Notes: generated by a model not told the origin, from the letters alone. A stretch of DNA of 64,000 nucleotides from Paenibacillus tyrphae (GCF_000722545.1 NZ_JNVM01000002.1:124001-188000); one strand, 5' to 3'; positions 1-8,292 are shown, counted from the first letter of the stretch. Translations and numbers: made by a program.

Positions 1-345
1 TACCATAGCTCCCGTCATAATCCTTGATGCCGTATTCCTCGTTATGGCTTTCGTCGGCGTCGAGCCGCAAGGAATGCTCTCGATAACTTCCAGAACAACC
101 GGCTGTACAGAAGATGCGCCGATTGTCGATTCCCACCGTATGGCAAACCCGTCCATACCCGAACGGCAAAAATGCGGCATGGGGTCCGATGCGAATACAT
201 CCGCCGCCAATCTCCTGCCAAAAGCTTCCTCCAATGGTACGCGCTCGACGTCTCCCGGCCGAATATGCTGTTGAATCATCTTTTGCGCCGCGTCAGGTTG
301 AATGGCGTTCCTGCGAAAACGGTTCGAAAGCTGTACACGTTCCAT
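1..345 (-). CDS. moeA: Molybdopterin molybdenumtransferase MoeA, N-terminal part (cut by window edge)
   Basis: MoeA inserts molybdate into adenylylated molybdopterin in the last step of Mo-cofactor synthesis. Translating the minus strand from the ATG at 345 gives an open frame to base 1 that begins MERVQLSNRFRRNAIQPD. It contains the family signature PMPHFCRSGMDGFAIR (about residues 56-71) and, at the cut edge, RIMTGA, the start of the MoeA central domain. A GGAGG sits 6 bases before the ATG. The start lies one base past the moaA stop, so the two genes are translationally coupled. The neighbouring molybdoenzyme operon is the obvious client. About two thirds of the protein lies outside the window. 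Confidence 0.9.
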   Translation of the reverse strand, partial: MERVQLSNRFRRNAIQPDAAQKMIQQHIRPGDVERVPLEEAFGRRLAADVFASDPMPHFCRSGMDGFAIRWESTIGASSVQPVVLEVIESIPCGSTPTKAITRNTASRIMTGAMV

Positions 346-346
346 A

Positions 347-1351
347 CTATCCTCCAATCTGCGACATTCTCCTGGAAGTCGACCGATGTGTCTGTTTTTC
401 ATCGTCTAAGGCTTTTGCCATTTCATGATTTTGGGGCTTCAAATGCAAAGCTTTGAAAAAGAGCTCGCGGATGGCATCATCATTTCCGATCCATTTTCGT
501 ACATTAAATTCGTCCGACCAGTATAAACAAGGCTTAATGCTGCCGTCAGCCGTCAGGCGGAGCCTATTGCACGTTTCACAAAAATGGTCGCTTACCGGAT
601 GGATGAGTCCGAAGCTTCCTTGTGCTCCTTCGATTCGGTAATTTTCGGAAGGTCCGCTGCCACGGATCGTATGGCAAGGGATAACCTTCCACCCCATTTC
701 GTGGCATCGATCGAAAATGGCCGCTAACGGCATATAAGAAGCCTTCCAGCCTTTGTCTTGATGGCCGATCGGCATGTATTCGATAAATCGGATTTGAAGC
801 GGCCGTTCCATGGACAACCTCAAGAAATCTGCAATTTCATCATCATTGATCCCCTTCATGAGCACGACATTTATTTTAATCGGATGGAACCCCACTTGCA
901 TGCAAGTATCAATACTATCCAGAACACGCCGCACATCTCCGCCGCGCGTAATGAAAGAAAACCTGTCCGCGCGCAGCGAATCCAAGCTGATATTGACGCG
1001 AGTCAATCCCGCCGCCTTAAGCTTAGCCGCTTTCGATGCGAGAAATATGCCATTCGTGGTCAAAGCGATATCTTCTATTCCCGGAACGGCAGCAATCATG
1101 GCTACGAGTGTTTCAAGCTCCTTGCGAACTAAAGGCTCCCCTCCGGTGAGCCTTACTTTTCGGACACCCATTCCTGCCAGTACTCGCACGACCTCCGTGA
1201 TCTCCTCATAGGTCAATATCTTTTGGCCAGGTTCGAATTCCATTCCCTCAGGAGGCATACAGTATACGCATCGTAAATTGCAGCGGTCCGTCACGGATAT
1301 GCGCAAATAATCGTGAACCCTGCCGAACGAATCGATCAATGGACGGTTCAT
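347..1351 (-). CDS. moaA: GTP 3',8-cyclase MoaA
   Basis: MoaA is a cytoplasmic radical SAM enzyme that converts GTP to 3',8-cH2GTP, the first step of molybdenum cofactor synthesis. The 334-residue protein has the radical SAM cluster motif CNLRCVYC (Cys 24, 28, 31), the TGGEP motif, the C-terminal second-cluster motif CETCNRLRLTADGSIKPC and the conserved Gly-Gly end (SQIGG). The frame is open further upstream to a GTG at 1372, but AAAGGAGG lies inside that extension, 7 bases before the ATG at 1351, so 1351 is the start. It is followed directly by moeA and preceded by the molybdoenzyme operon, with a hairpin in between that may set expression apart. Confidence 0.95.
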   Translation of the reverse strand: MNRPLIDSFGRVHDYLRISVTDRCNLRCVYCMPPEGMEFEPGQKILTYEEITEVVRVLAGMGVRKVRLTGGEPLVRKELETLVAMIAAVPGIEDIALTTNGIFLASKAAKLKAAGLTRVNISLDSLRADRFSFITRGGDVRRVLDSIDTCMQVGFHPIKINVVLMKGINDDEIADFLRLSMERPLQIRFIEYMPIGHQDKGWKASYMPLAAIFDRCHEMGWKVIPCHTIRGSGPSENYRIEGAQGSFGLIHPVSDHFCETCNRLRLTADGSIKPCLYWSDEFNVRKWIGNDDAIRELFFKALHLKPQNHEMAKALDDEKQTHRSTSRRMSQIGG

Positions 1352-1382
1352 CCCGCGGCCTCCTTTCGTCACACCGTTTTAT

Positions 1383-1419
1383 AAAAATGCGCTACCCGAT
1401 GACATCATCGAATAGCGCA
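1383..1419 (-). terminator. Hairpin with T-run between the oxidoreductase operon and moaA
   Basis: On the minus strand TGCGCTA (1419-1413) pairs with TAGCGCA (1394-1388), with an inner CGATGA/TCATCG stem, followed by ATTTTTAT. It reads as an intrinsic terminator or partial attenuator that would lower moaA-moeA expression relative to the genes before it. A TATAAA-like box follows it, so moaA may also have its own promoter. Confidence 0.65.
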
Positions 1420-1433
1420 CGACTTCGCTCCTT

Positions 1434-1730
1434 CTATACGCGTTCTTCAAAGTAGATATGATAACGCAGGTTAGCTTTTGGATCATGCGAAACAAAACAG
1501 TCTCTTGCTTGGTTGCGCTCCAGCTTAGTCAGTGAGTCGTCAAATAAAGGTACGGAAAGAAACTGGTGGGCATTAAAATAAAACTTGAAATAGGCCTGGT
1601 CTTCCGTGAGCGCTGTCTTGAACAGGGTGTACGGCTTGGGCTGCGTTTGTTCTTCGCCCGAGAGATCTTCAATCCAGACGGTGATCCGGCTTCCTTCATA
1701 CTTGGATAACATCATGCCCCATTCCATCAT
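1434..1730 (-). CDS. Conserved hypothetical protein of the oxidoreductase operon (98 aa)
   Basis: I do not recognise this family. The 98-residue product has no signal peptide, membrane segment or cysteine cluster. It carries an acidic and aromatic middle part (EDQAYFKFYFNAHQF) and ends RYHIYFEERV. Its start overlaps the stop of the preceding 116-residue gene by four bases (ATGA), a strong sign of coupled translation. Being last before the hairpin in a molybdoenzyme operon, it may be an assembly or regulatory factor, but that is inference from position only. Confidence 0.6.
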   Translation of the reverse strand: MMEWGMMLSKYEGSRITVWIEDLSGEEQTQPKPYTLFKTALTEDQAYFKFYFNAHQFLSVPLFDDSLTKLERNQARDCFVSHDPKANLRYHIYFEERV

Positions 1731-2077
1731 AAGACACCGGCTTTGATGTTATTTTGGCCGCAATGGCTGCACTCCGCATGTTCCTTCACTTCTACCTCTA
1801 ACCGGTAGCCCTGCAGCCAGTCCCAGAAATGGTGGGCTGCCCGCTCTTCGAGATAGGCGAGCATGTCCTCCTCCTTCTCCCAAGCCCCAGTCCCCGTAAC
1901 CTCTGCAACGACGTATTCCAGACCTTCTGCCTGTTTCTGCTCCAGGCTCCATTTCGCATGCTTCGGAAACAAGCTTTTCAGCTGATCGTCAATGGTTTGC
2001 TCAAAAGGTTGCCCGGACGCATCCGCTGCAGTTTCCCGAATGAAACATAAATCCATGAAAAACTCCGATTTCTTCAT
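1727..2077 (-). CDS. Conserved hypothetical protein with a C-terminal CxxC (116 aa)
   Basis: Unrecognised 116-residue soluble protein. It contains a long acidic helical stretch (TGAWEKEEDMLAYLEERAA) and ends with AECSHCGQNNIKAGVL, a single CxxC that could bind metal or form a disulfide. It starts directly after the small membrane gene and overlaps the next gene by ATGA. It is shorter than TorD/NarJ molybdoenzyme chaperones and lacks their motifs, although a chaperone-like role would fit the operon position. Function unknown. Confidence 0.6.
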   Translation of the reverse strand: MKKSEFFMDLCFIRETAADASGQPFEQTIDDQLKSLFPKHAKWSLEQKQAEGLEYVVAEVTGTGAWEKEEDMLAYLEERAAHHFWDWLQGYRLEVEVKEHAECSHCGQNNIKAGVL

Positions 2078-2260
2078 CTATTTCACTTCCTTCTTGTAAA
2101 TAACTAAGGCAATTGGAAACAGAATGACGTTTAACGCGGCAAACAAGATCACCAGCTTATAGTTTTCAAAATAATAATTGTTGATTGTATACTGCGTGAA
2201 AATAATATTGAGCAGCAGCACGATACTCAGCAGGATGACGCCCCGATAGCTACGCTTCAT
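2078..2260 (-). CDS. Small membrane protein (60 aa)
   Basis: The 60-residue product has two hydrophobic segments, roughly residues 7-25 and 38-54, joined by a polar TINNYYFENYK stretch, with basic residues at both ends (KRSYR, YKKEVK). It is a two-helix hairpin membrane protein. Its ATG lies inside the last codons of the Rieske gene, with GGAG about 9 bases upstream, so the two are coupled. It may be a small structural subunit of the membrane complex encoded here. The family is not recognised. Confidence 0.55.
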   Translation of the reverse strand: MKRSYRGVILLSIVLLLNIIFTQYTINNYYFENYKLVILFAALNVILFPIALVIYKKEVK

Positions 2261-2801
2261 ACCGCTTCACTCCCGTTGCATAAATAGTCGGCCCTTCGAC
2301 GGCTACGATAATTTCCGGCAGCGGCCTTCTTGGCGGCCCTCCTGTCGGAGCGCCCGATTTGGGGTCAAAAAATCCGTGATGGCACGGACAAACCATTTTT
2401 TTCTCCTCGCCGTTCCAAAATACCGGGCATTTCAGATGAGTGCATGCATTTTGATACGCTTTGTATTCATTCTCGCCCAAGCGGATGAGTAGCGCCGAAT
2501 CGTGCTCCCCCGGATAAGCAAACTCGACGGCCTCTCCCACTTTCAACGCTTGAACGTCGGCGATTTTCGTTTTGGGATGGCTTTTTTGGCCAAGCCCCGC
2601 AAGCTCTTTGGCCGCCAGTCCGCCCCAGGGAAGAGTGGAAATAGCGAACACTCCCGCCGCCCCCACCATCGTCTTCATAAAGCCGCGCCGGTCCAAGGTT
2701 CGCTCATTATTTTTACGAATGTTATGCGTGTAATTGTCTTCGTTATACGGAACCTTGTTGTTCTTCTCTTGATCCATGCGGTCCACCCGCTTTCTAATCA
2801 T
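2250..2801 (-). CDS. Rieske [2Fe-2S] protein with Tat signal
   Basis: The 183-residue protein carries both Rieske cluster motifs: CTHLKC and CPCHHGFF, each with the Cys and His ligands. Near residue 37 is a twin-arginine signal (DRRGFMK) followed by a hydrophobic stretch (MVGAAGVFAISTLPWGG), with no clear cleavage site. It is therefore exported folded and probably stays anchored on the outer face. The start at 2801 has AAAGGAAAG upstream. In this operon it probably shuttles electrons between the quinone-linked membrane subunit and another carrier. A Tat-exported Rieske protein beside a catalytic subunit without a Tat signal is unusual. Relatives include the Rieske subunits of bc-type complexes and arsenite oxidase, but the operon matches neither. 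Confidence 0.85.
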   Translation of the reverse strand: MIRKRVDRMDQEKNNKVPYNEDNYTHNIRKNNERTLDRRGFMKTMVGAAGVFAISTLPWGGLAAKELAGLGQKSHPKTKIADVQALKVGEAVEFAYPGEHDSALLIRLGENEYKAYQNACTHLKCPVFWNGEEKKMVCPCHHGFFDPKSGAPTGGPPRRPLPEIIVAVEGPTIYATGVKRYEA

Positions 2802-2825
2802 AGTCGCTTTCCTTTGTCAGACGGT

Positions 2826-3389
2826 TCAGAACAGCTTCTGTATTCCTTGAATAATACCGGGAAGGCTGATTTGTACACGGGTCTCCCCCTCCAGAGGCTC
2901 GAACGGCTGGCGGCTGGACACCCATTTGCCTACTCGATGACGTTCCCGCTTCTCGGCTAACTCGTTCTCATCGATCCACTGCAGCGTATTGGTCGGACAA
3001 ACGGATGCGCACATCGGCGGAATACCGTCCCTCGTACGGTCGTAACAAAGATCGCATTTATACATCAGGTTCTGCTCTTCATCGAATTTCGGAATCCCGT
3101 AAGGGCAAGCAATCGTACAGTTCTGACAGCCGATGCATTTCTCGACGAGCGCGGACAGCACCGCGCCTTCTTCCGTGATCTGGATGGCTTGTGCCGGACA
3201 GCTTCTGGCGCATGCCGGATTGACGCAGTGCAGGCACATCAGCGGAATCGTCTGCCGGTCCACCAACGGGTTGACATCATAGACGTAATTGCGGTTCCGT
3301 TCGTCGTGACCGCCGCATTGCGTACAAGCGGCCAGACAGCTTCGGCAGCCGATGCAGTTGTCCATTTCGATATACAATAGTTTTTTCAC
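2826..3389 (-). CDS. 4Fe-4S ferredoxin-type electron-transfer subunit (DmsB/NrfC-like)
   Basis: The 187-residue protein has four cysteine clusters for [4Fe-4S] centres: CIGCRSCLAAC (from residue 11), CLHCVNPACARSC, CIGCQNCTIACPYG and CDLCYDRTRDGIPPMCASVCP. This is the layout of the small electron-transfer subunits of the DMSO-reductase family (DmsB, NrfC, PhsB). There is no signal peptide, so it is predicted cytoplasmic. Its start overlaps the stop of the catalytic gene by four bases (ATGA at 3386-3389), showing tight coupling. It should pass electrons from the membrane b-type subunit to the molybdenum subunit. Confidence 0.9.
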   Translation of the reverse strand: MKKLLYIEMDNCIGCRSCLAACTQCGGHDERNRNYVYDVNPLVDRQTIPLMCLHCVNPACARSCPAQAIQITEEGAVLSALVEKCIGCQNCTIACPYGIPKFDEEQNLMYKCDLCYDRTRDGIPPMCASVCPTNTLQWIDENELAEKRERHRVGKWVSSRQPFEPLEGETRVQISLPGIIQGIQKLF

Positions 3390-5563
3390 AGCAGTGCCCC
3401 CTTCGTCCCATCCGCCAGCTTCTCAATCTGGGCTGCGCAAGCTTTAAATTCCGGCATTCGCGACATCGGGTCCAGCGCGGCAATGGTCAGCAGGTTGATT
3501 GACTGATCATGTCCGAAATGGTAAGGGACAAACACGGTATCTTTACGAATGGCTTCGATGATCTTCACTTTAAAGTACGCTTCGCCGCGCCGGGTATACA
3601 AACGAACGATTTCCTCGTGCTCGATACCGTACAGCTTGGCTGTTTCCGGGTGAACTTCGACGAAGGGCTCCGGGCACATATCCCGCAAAAAGGGAATTCT
3701 CCGCGTCTGGTTTCCCGATAAGTAATGATAGACGACCCTGCCGGTTGTTAACCTGAGCGGATACTGTTCACACGGCTCTTCCGCGGGCGGCCGGTAAGGA
3801 AGCGCGCATATTTTCGCTTTGCCGTCCGGATGATAAAACTTTTTATCCAAAAACATATAGGGAGTTCCTTGATCCTGCTCGTCGCGGCAGGGCCAGAAAA
3901 CACCGTTTTGCTTCTCGATTTTATCCCACGTCGCCCCGTAGTAATCCGCATATCCGCCTTTGGAGGCAAGCCTGAATTCCTCCGCAACTTTGCTTGCCGT
4001 CGTCAGATGACGGAAATACTGGCCCCGGCCGAGACGCTCGGCCAGCTCCACCTGAATCAGCCAATCCGGCTTCGACTCGCCAAGCGGCTCCTGGGCTTTA
4101 TTGATCTTGATGATCCGGCCCTCCAGGTTGGTCACGGTGCCCTCATCCTCCGACCACGTCACGGAAGGAAGGACGACATCGGCAAACTCCGCCGATTCCG
4201 ATAAGAACATATCGCAGCAAACCATGAAATCCAGACTTTTCAACGCAGCGCGTACGAAGTTTTGATTCGGCGCGGAAACTGCGGGATTGGAGCACAGCAA
4301 GTATAAGCCGCGGATCGTTTTTTCGGTCATCAATTCGAACATTTCATAAGCCGAAACGCCGGGCTGCGGCATTTCTTCCGGCGTAATTCCCCAGACGCTG
4401 CACACTTCCTGCACGTGTTTCGGGTTCGTGATTTTGCGGTAGCCGGGTAGCGCATCCGCTTTCTGTCCGTGCTCCCGGCCGCCCTGGCCGTTTCCTTGGC
4501 CTGTAAACGTGGCGACTCCGGATTTGGGCCGGCCAATTTTGCCGGTCACCAGGCACATATTCGTGTACGCTGATACGTTGTCCGTTCCTTTTTGCTGCTG
4601 CTCGATCCCGCGCGCGAACAGGACGACGGCGTTCGGTGCTTTGCCGTAGATTTCTGCGGCGCGGATCAATTTCTCCGGTGCCACTCCCGTAATTTCACTT
4701 GTATATTCCGGGGTAAACGCCTTCACGACTTCCATCGTTTCTTCGAAGCCGTTCGTATGCTCGCGAATAAACGCTTCATCTGCAAATCCTTGCTGGATAA
4801 GCAAATTTACCATGCAGTTCGCGAGCGCCAGATCGGTACCGGGCTTGAGATCGAGATGGACATCGGCCCGTCTCGCAATCGGGGTTTCCCTCGGGTCCGC
4901 AACGATCAGATACCCTCCGCGATTCTGCACCTCCCATACCCGGAACATCGAGGTCGGATGGCATTCGGCCGTATTGCTTCCGGCAATAAACAAGCAATCC
5001 GACTGGTGAATATCCGTCCACGGCAGCGTAGATCCGCGATCCACCCCAAGGCTGCGCATGAATCCGGCTGCCGCGCTGGACATGCAGAATCTGCCGTTAT
5101 AATCGATGTAGCGCGTTTGCAAGGCGACGCGGGCAAATTTGCCGGTCAAGTAGCATTTCTCATTCGTCATGGATACGCCGCTGAACACGGACAACGAATC
5201 TTTGCCGTAGTTGTTCTGCAGTTCCTTGAACTTCCGCGCGATCAAGTCATAGGCTTCGTCCCACGACGCTTCCCGGAAGCCTTCCTTCGTTCCTTTCTTC
5301 GAGGCATCTTCCCGGATCAACGGCCGGAGCAGCCGGTCGTCATGGTTCGTTTGCTGGTAAGCGGTGACGCCTTTCGGGCACATTTTACCTAGATTCACTG
5401 GAAAATCGTACCTCGGCTCTACGCCGATAATCTTGTTACTATCCGTATCCACCCTTAAATTCATGCCGCACTGCATGCCGCAGTAAGAACAGTGGGTCGG
5501 AACCAGCTTTTCCTTCGGATGATGCTTATTCTCAATATCGCGATAAAATTTATCCTTTTGCAT
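3386..5563 (-). CDS. Molybdopterin oxidoreductase, Nas/Nap-type nitrate reductase-like catalytic subunit
   Basis: The 725-residue protein belongs to the DMSO-reductase superfamily. Near the N-terminus it has the [4Fe-4S] motif CSYCGMQCGM with a later CPKG. NGRFCMSSAAAG presents the likely Mo-ligand cysteine, and GQGNGQGGREHGQKADALPG matches a signature seen in assimilatory nitrate reductases. The C-terminal part is the usual MopB-binding fold (LRLTTGRVVYHYLSGNQTRR). No Tat signal is present, so it is probably cytoplasmic. I chose ATG 5563 because AAGGAGG lies 9 bases before it; the longer frame to 5689 has no ribosome site. The Fnr box, membrane subunit and NarK suggest respiratory nitrate reduction. 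Another oxyanion cannot be excluded. Confidence 0.82.
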   Translation of the reverse strand: MQKDKFYRDIENKHHPKEKLVPTHCSYCGMQCGMNLRVDTDSNKIIGVEPRYDFPVNLGKMCPKGVTAYQQTNHDDRLLRPLIREDASKKGTKEGFREASWDEAYDLIARKFKELQNNYGKDSLSVFSGVSMTNEKCYLTGKFARVALQTRYIDYNGRFCMSSAAAGFMRSLGVDRGSTLPWTDIHQSDCLFIAGSNTAECHPTSMFRVWEVQNRGGYLIVADPRETPIARRADVHLDLKPGTDLALANCMVNLLIQQGFADEAFIREHTNGFEETMEVVKAFTPEYTSEITGVAPEKLIRAAEIYGKAPNAVVLFARGIEQQQKGTDNVSAYTNMCLVTGKIGRPKSGVATFTGQGNGQGGREHGQKADALPGYRKITNPKHVQEVCSVWGITPEEMPQPGVSAYEMFELMTEKTIRGLYLLCSNPAVSAPNQNFVRAALKSLDFMVCCDMFLSESAEFADVVLPSVTWSEDEGTVTNLEGRIIKINKAQEPLGESKPDWLIQVELAERLGRGQYFRHLTTASKVAEEFRLASKGGYADYYGATWDKIEKQNGVFWPCRDEQDQGTPYMFLDKKFYHPDGKAKICALPYRPPAEEPCEQYPLRLTTGRVVYHYLSGNQTRRIPFLRDMCPEPFVEVHPETAKLYGIEHEEIVRLYTRRGEAYFKVKIIEAIRKDTVFVPYHFGHDQSINLLTIAALDPMSRMPEFKACAAQIEKLADGTKGALL

Positions 5564-6590
5564 TCTGGTTCGCCTCCTTGACCTTGATTTCGTGGGTGGG
5601 GACACCCGCAAACCGCGACATGCGATACTTCCGCCGGCAAGGCAGACACAGCTCCGCCAGATGGAAGCCTTCGTCCATCTTGAATTCAACGCCGCTTTGC
5701 TTCAACACTTGGATGACATCGTTCGATTGCTCGACCGAAACAAATCCGGTGCCGCATACCTTGCAGGCTTTCATTTCCTTCTCCCCATAGTGCTCCCGGT
5801 AATTTCGGGCCAGCACGCTCATCGGCCGGAACGGAATATGCGCCAGTTTACCGAATGGAAGGTAAATTAACGTAAGAATGACGGACCATTGATGAATCAG
5901 CGTAATGACCGGATGACCCCAGCCGTGCAGGAAAATATTCGCCCCCGTGAGCATCAATCCCGTAATGCTGATAAACAGGATCAGGTACAAGGGGAGAAAA
6001 TCGTATACGAAGGTTTGCTCCGCTCTTGCCTGCATGTTCTTGATGCGCCGGTACAGCGCCATGCATACGCCGGCGATGACCATGAAGGCTGTAATATTCA
6101 ATGCGTTGTAAAACAAGAAGGCGATCCAGCCGTCCGCTTGGACCCGCATGATGTCGAGGCCAAAACCGACAACCGTGTAGGTTCTGTTATCCTCCATCGT
6201 AAAGTACATCCAACCGAATACGAGCGGAAACGTAACCAGGCAAGAGAGAATACAGCCCCACCCCAGCAAAATGTGCTGCGTCCAGCGGTAGATGCCGCGG
6301 TTCCATATAAATTTGTAGGTGGCCAGATGCTCAACGGTTGTTTGTGGAGTGCTTCTGCGAAACAGCAGCCGAAGGCCTTTTTTCATGATGACCTTCGTCG
6401 GCGGACGCTCGGCCCAGGCGATAAACCGGTAGAAAAAGCCGCCGATAAAAACGACCGTACCGACCATGTACCCATATAAAGCCAAGTCAATATGAGTAAA
6501 AAAACGGGACCCGATATACATCAGAATGATGAGACAAACAACTGTAAGGAAGTAATTCTTAGCAAATTTGGATGCAAACGCCCGGTCCAT
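5550..6590 (-). CDS. b-type cytochrome-like membrane subunit with C-terminal zinc-ribbon-like tail
   Basis: The 346-residue integral membrane protein has about six hydrophobic helices. Histidine-bearing segments (HILLGWGC; HGWGHPVITLIHQWSVI, then PFGKLAHIPF) resemble the gamma subunits of NarI, HdrE and DsrM, which bind haem b and oxidise quinol. A soluble tail from about residue 275 carries CKVCG and CLPCRRKY, two CxxC pairs that could hold zinc or an Fe-S centre. ATG 6590 is chosen because GGAGG lies 7 bases before it; the upstream ATG at 6611 has none. It is the first gene of the Fnr-controlled operon and overlaps the catalytic gene by 14 bases. Its role is presumably to link the quinone pool to the ferredoxin-like and Rieske subunits. 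Confidence 0.75.
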   Translation of the reverse strand: MDRAFASKFAKNYFLTVVCLIILMYIGSRFFTHIDLALYGYMVGTVVFIGGFFYRFIAWAERPPTKVIMKKGLRLLFRRSTPQTTVEHLATYKFIWNRGIYRWTQHILLGWGCILSCLVTFPLVFGWMYFTMEDNRTYTVVGFGLDIMRVQADGWIAFLFYNALNITAFMVIAGVCMALYRRIKNMQARAEQTFVYDFLPLYLILFISITGLMLTGANIFLHGWGHPVITLIHQWSVILTLIYLPFGKLAHIPFRPMSVLARNYREHYGEKEMKACKVCGTGFVSVEQSNDVIQVLKQSGVEFKMDEGFHLAELCLPCRRKYRMSRFAGVPTHEIKVKEANQNAKG

Positions 6591-6625
6591 GTTTTGACCT
6601 CCATAATTCATTTTTGGTCACTTTC

Positions 6626-6669
6626 ATTAAAGCATTGCCCTCTCCCCATTGACTGTGATGATAATCACA
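6626..6669 (-). promoter_or_regulatory. Fnr-type promoter of the oxidoreductase operon
   Basis: A perfect TGTGA-TGATAA-TCACA palindrome occupies 6654-6669. On the minus strand a -10-like TTTAAT lies at 6631-6626, its centre about 33 bases from the palindrome centre, as expected for activation from -41.5. The inferred transcript starts near 6620, some 30 bases before the ATG at 6590. Oxygen-dependent control by an Fnr-family regulator is the natural reading. No fnr gene is in the window. Confidence 0.85.
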
Positions 6670-6718
6670 AGATGGTACATTCCGACCCAAGAAGGGGATT
6701 TTGTTCAAAAAACATACT

Positions 6719-7813
6719 TTACTCCATCGCAAGGGCTCTAGGCACGTAAGCACAGTAGGGATCGCTTTCCAGATAATCGCCGGTAACGGCATAAGCTTTC
6801 GCCCTCGATCCTCCGCACAATGCCTTGAATTCACAAACCCCGCACTTGCCCTTTAACCGCGATTTGTCGCGTAATGCGATCAGGACCGGAGAGCTGCGAT
6901 AAATTTCCGTAAGCGGCCGCTCCCGGACATTCCCGCATACGACAGGCAAAAATCCGCTCGGGTAAACATCTCCGGTATGACTGATAAATACAAACCCGTC
7001 TCCGTCATTTACCCCCTTAGGCGCGCGTCCGAGAAGATCCGGGCGTTTCGTTCCCATGGCCGCAACCCGCTCGCCTAAACGCTGCTTCTCCTGCAGGAGA
7101 ACCCGCCGGTAATGCGGCGCTTCCGTTGCTTTTACGCCATACGGCATCTTTTGCTGGATGTGACACAGCCACTTCATCACTTCTTCGTGCTGCTCCGGGG
7201 TGATGATATCTTTCACCATCCCGCGTCCGGTGGGCACAAGGAAAAATACGCTCCACAGCACGGCTCCCATCTCCTTGACCTTGTCCGCGATCGCTTCCAG
7301 ATCATGAAGATTATATTGGGATACGGTCGTATTTACTTGAACCGAGATTTGCAGTTCCTTTAAGTATTCGATCCCTCTCATAGTCAGATCGTATGATCCT
7401 TTTGTCCCTCGAAAATGGTCATGAATTTCCGCACAGGAGCCATCGAGACTGAACGCCCACCGCGACAGCCCGACTTCCTTCGCCTTCTGGACGGCTTCTC
7501 GCGTCACCTTCGGCGTGGCGCTCGGCGTCATAGAGACGGGAAGACCTCGCTCTTCGATCGCATAACGGGCAAGCTTGAACAGATCGGGCCGCATTAACGG
7601 ATCCCCGCCGGTAAAGACGAATAGCGGGTTATCCATCTGAGCGATCTCGTCAATGAGCTGCTTCCCCTCTTCGAAAGACAGCTGTCCGGGGTCCGCTCCA
7701 TGCTGTGCCTCCGCTCGGCAGTGCAGACATTTCAAAGCACAGGCCCGGGTGACTTCCCATATGACGATGAATGGATTTTCGTTGTAATCCCTTTCTTTTA
7801 TAAGGGGCTTCAA
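6719..7813 (-). CDS. Radical SAM/SPASM protein (NirJ/AhbD-like, possibly TIGR04053 family)
   Basis: The 364-residue protein has the radical SAM motif CALKCLHC (Cys 26, 30, 33), FTGGDP, and a C-terminal SPASM-type region with CGVCEFKALCGGSRAKAYAVTGDYLESDPYC. This arrangement is typical of haem-pathway radical SAM proteins (NirJ, AhbC/AhbD) and related maturases. The start is TTG 7813, with GGAGGG 6 bases upstream. It lies between the haemoglobin gene and the Fnr box of the oxidoreductase operon. A part in haem modification or enzyme maturation under anoxia would fit, but the substrate cannot be read from the sequence. Confidence 0.8.
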   Translation of the reverse strand: MKPLIKERDYNENPFIVIWEVTRACALKCLHCRAEAQHGADPGQLSFEEGKQLIDEIAQMDNPLFVFTGGDPLMRPDLFKLARYAIEERGLPVSMTPSATPKVTREAVQKAKEVGLSRWAFSLDGSCAEIHDHFRGTKGSYDLTMRGIEYLKELQISVQVNTTVSQYNLHDLEAIADKVKEMGAVLWSVFFLVPTGRGMVKDIITPEQHEEVMKWLCHIQQKMPYGVKATEAPHYRRVLLQEKQRLGERVAAMGTKRPDLLGRAPKGVNDGDGFVFISHTGDVYPSGFLPVVCGNVRERPLTEIYRSSPVLIALRDKSRLKGKCGVCEFKALCGGSRAKAYAVTGDYLESDPYCAYVPRALAME

Positions 7814-7916
7814 TAAAATCCCTCCTTCTCATTTGCAATCTGGAGAGAAAGCATGAATATTTTTATTGCTCCGAAGCATCCTATTTATTGACATATTGTG
7901 ACTCGGGAGGTTTCCT

Positions 7917-8282
7917 ATGGAAACGACGAAAAGCCTTTACGAAAAAGTTGGCGGAGAACAGGCCATTGCCAAAGTCGTCGATTATTTTTATAAGCTTGTA
8001 TTGGCGGATGATACGGTGAACGAGTTTTTTAAGAACACTGATATGGAGAAACAACGGCGCCACCAGACCAAATTTATCAGTTTTGCGTTAGGGGGACCGA
8101 ACCAATACTCGGGAAAGTCCATGGCCAAAGCTCATGAAGGCATGAACCTGCAGCCGGCTCACTTTCATGCCATCGTTAAGCATCTGCATGATTCACTTGC
8201 GCATTTCGGCGTCAGCGAGCCGGAAATCGAGCAAGCCTTGTCACATGTGGCCGAGTTAAAAGACGATATCCTGTATAAGTAG
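7917..8282 (+). CDS. Group 1 truncated haemoglobin (trHbN-like)
   Basis: The 121-residue protein is a full-length 2-on-2 globin: SLYEKVGGEQAIAKVVDYFY at the start, the FFKNTDMEKQRRHQTKFISFALGGP region and the haem-proximal histidine in AHEGMNLQPAHFHAIVKHL. Such globins bind oxygen or nitric oxide and often detoxify NO formed from nitrite. It is one of few plus-strand genes here, transcribed away from the radical SAM gene, and closed by a hairpin terminator. GGGAGG lies 6 bases before the ATG. Beside nitrate-respiration genes, NO dioxygenase-type protection is the likely role. No Fnr box was found in its short upstream region. Confidence 0.92.
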   Translation: METTKSLYEKVGGEQAIAKVVDYFYKLVLADDTVNEFFKNTDMEKQRRHQTKFISFALGGPNQYSGKSMAKAHEGMNLQPAHFHAIVKHLHDSLAHFGVSEPEIEQALSHVAELKDDILYK

Positions 8283-8292
8283 GGAATGATAA

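Noticed and set aside
7814..7916. Fnr box between the radical SAM and haemoglobin genes
   Set aside because: A TGTGA is present at 7897 but its second half (AGGTT) does not match, and the distance to the start codon is too short for a promoter.
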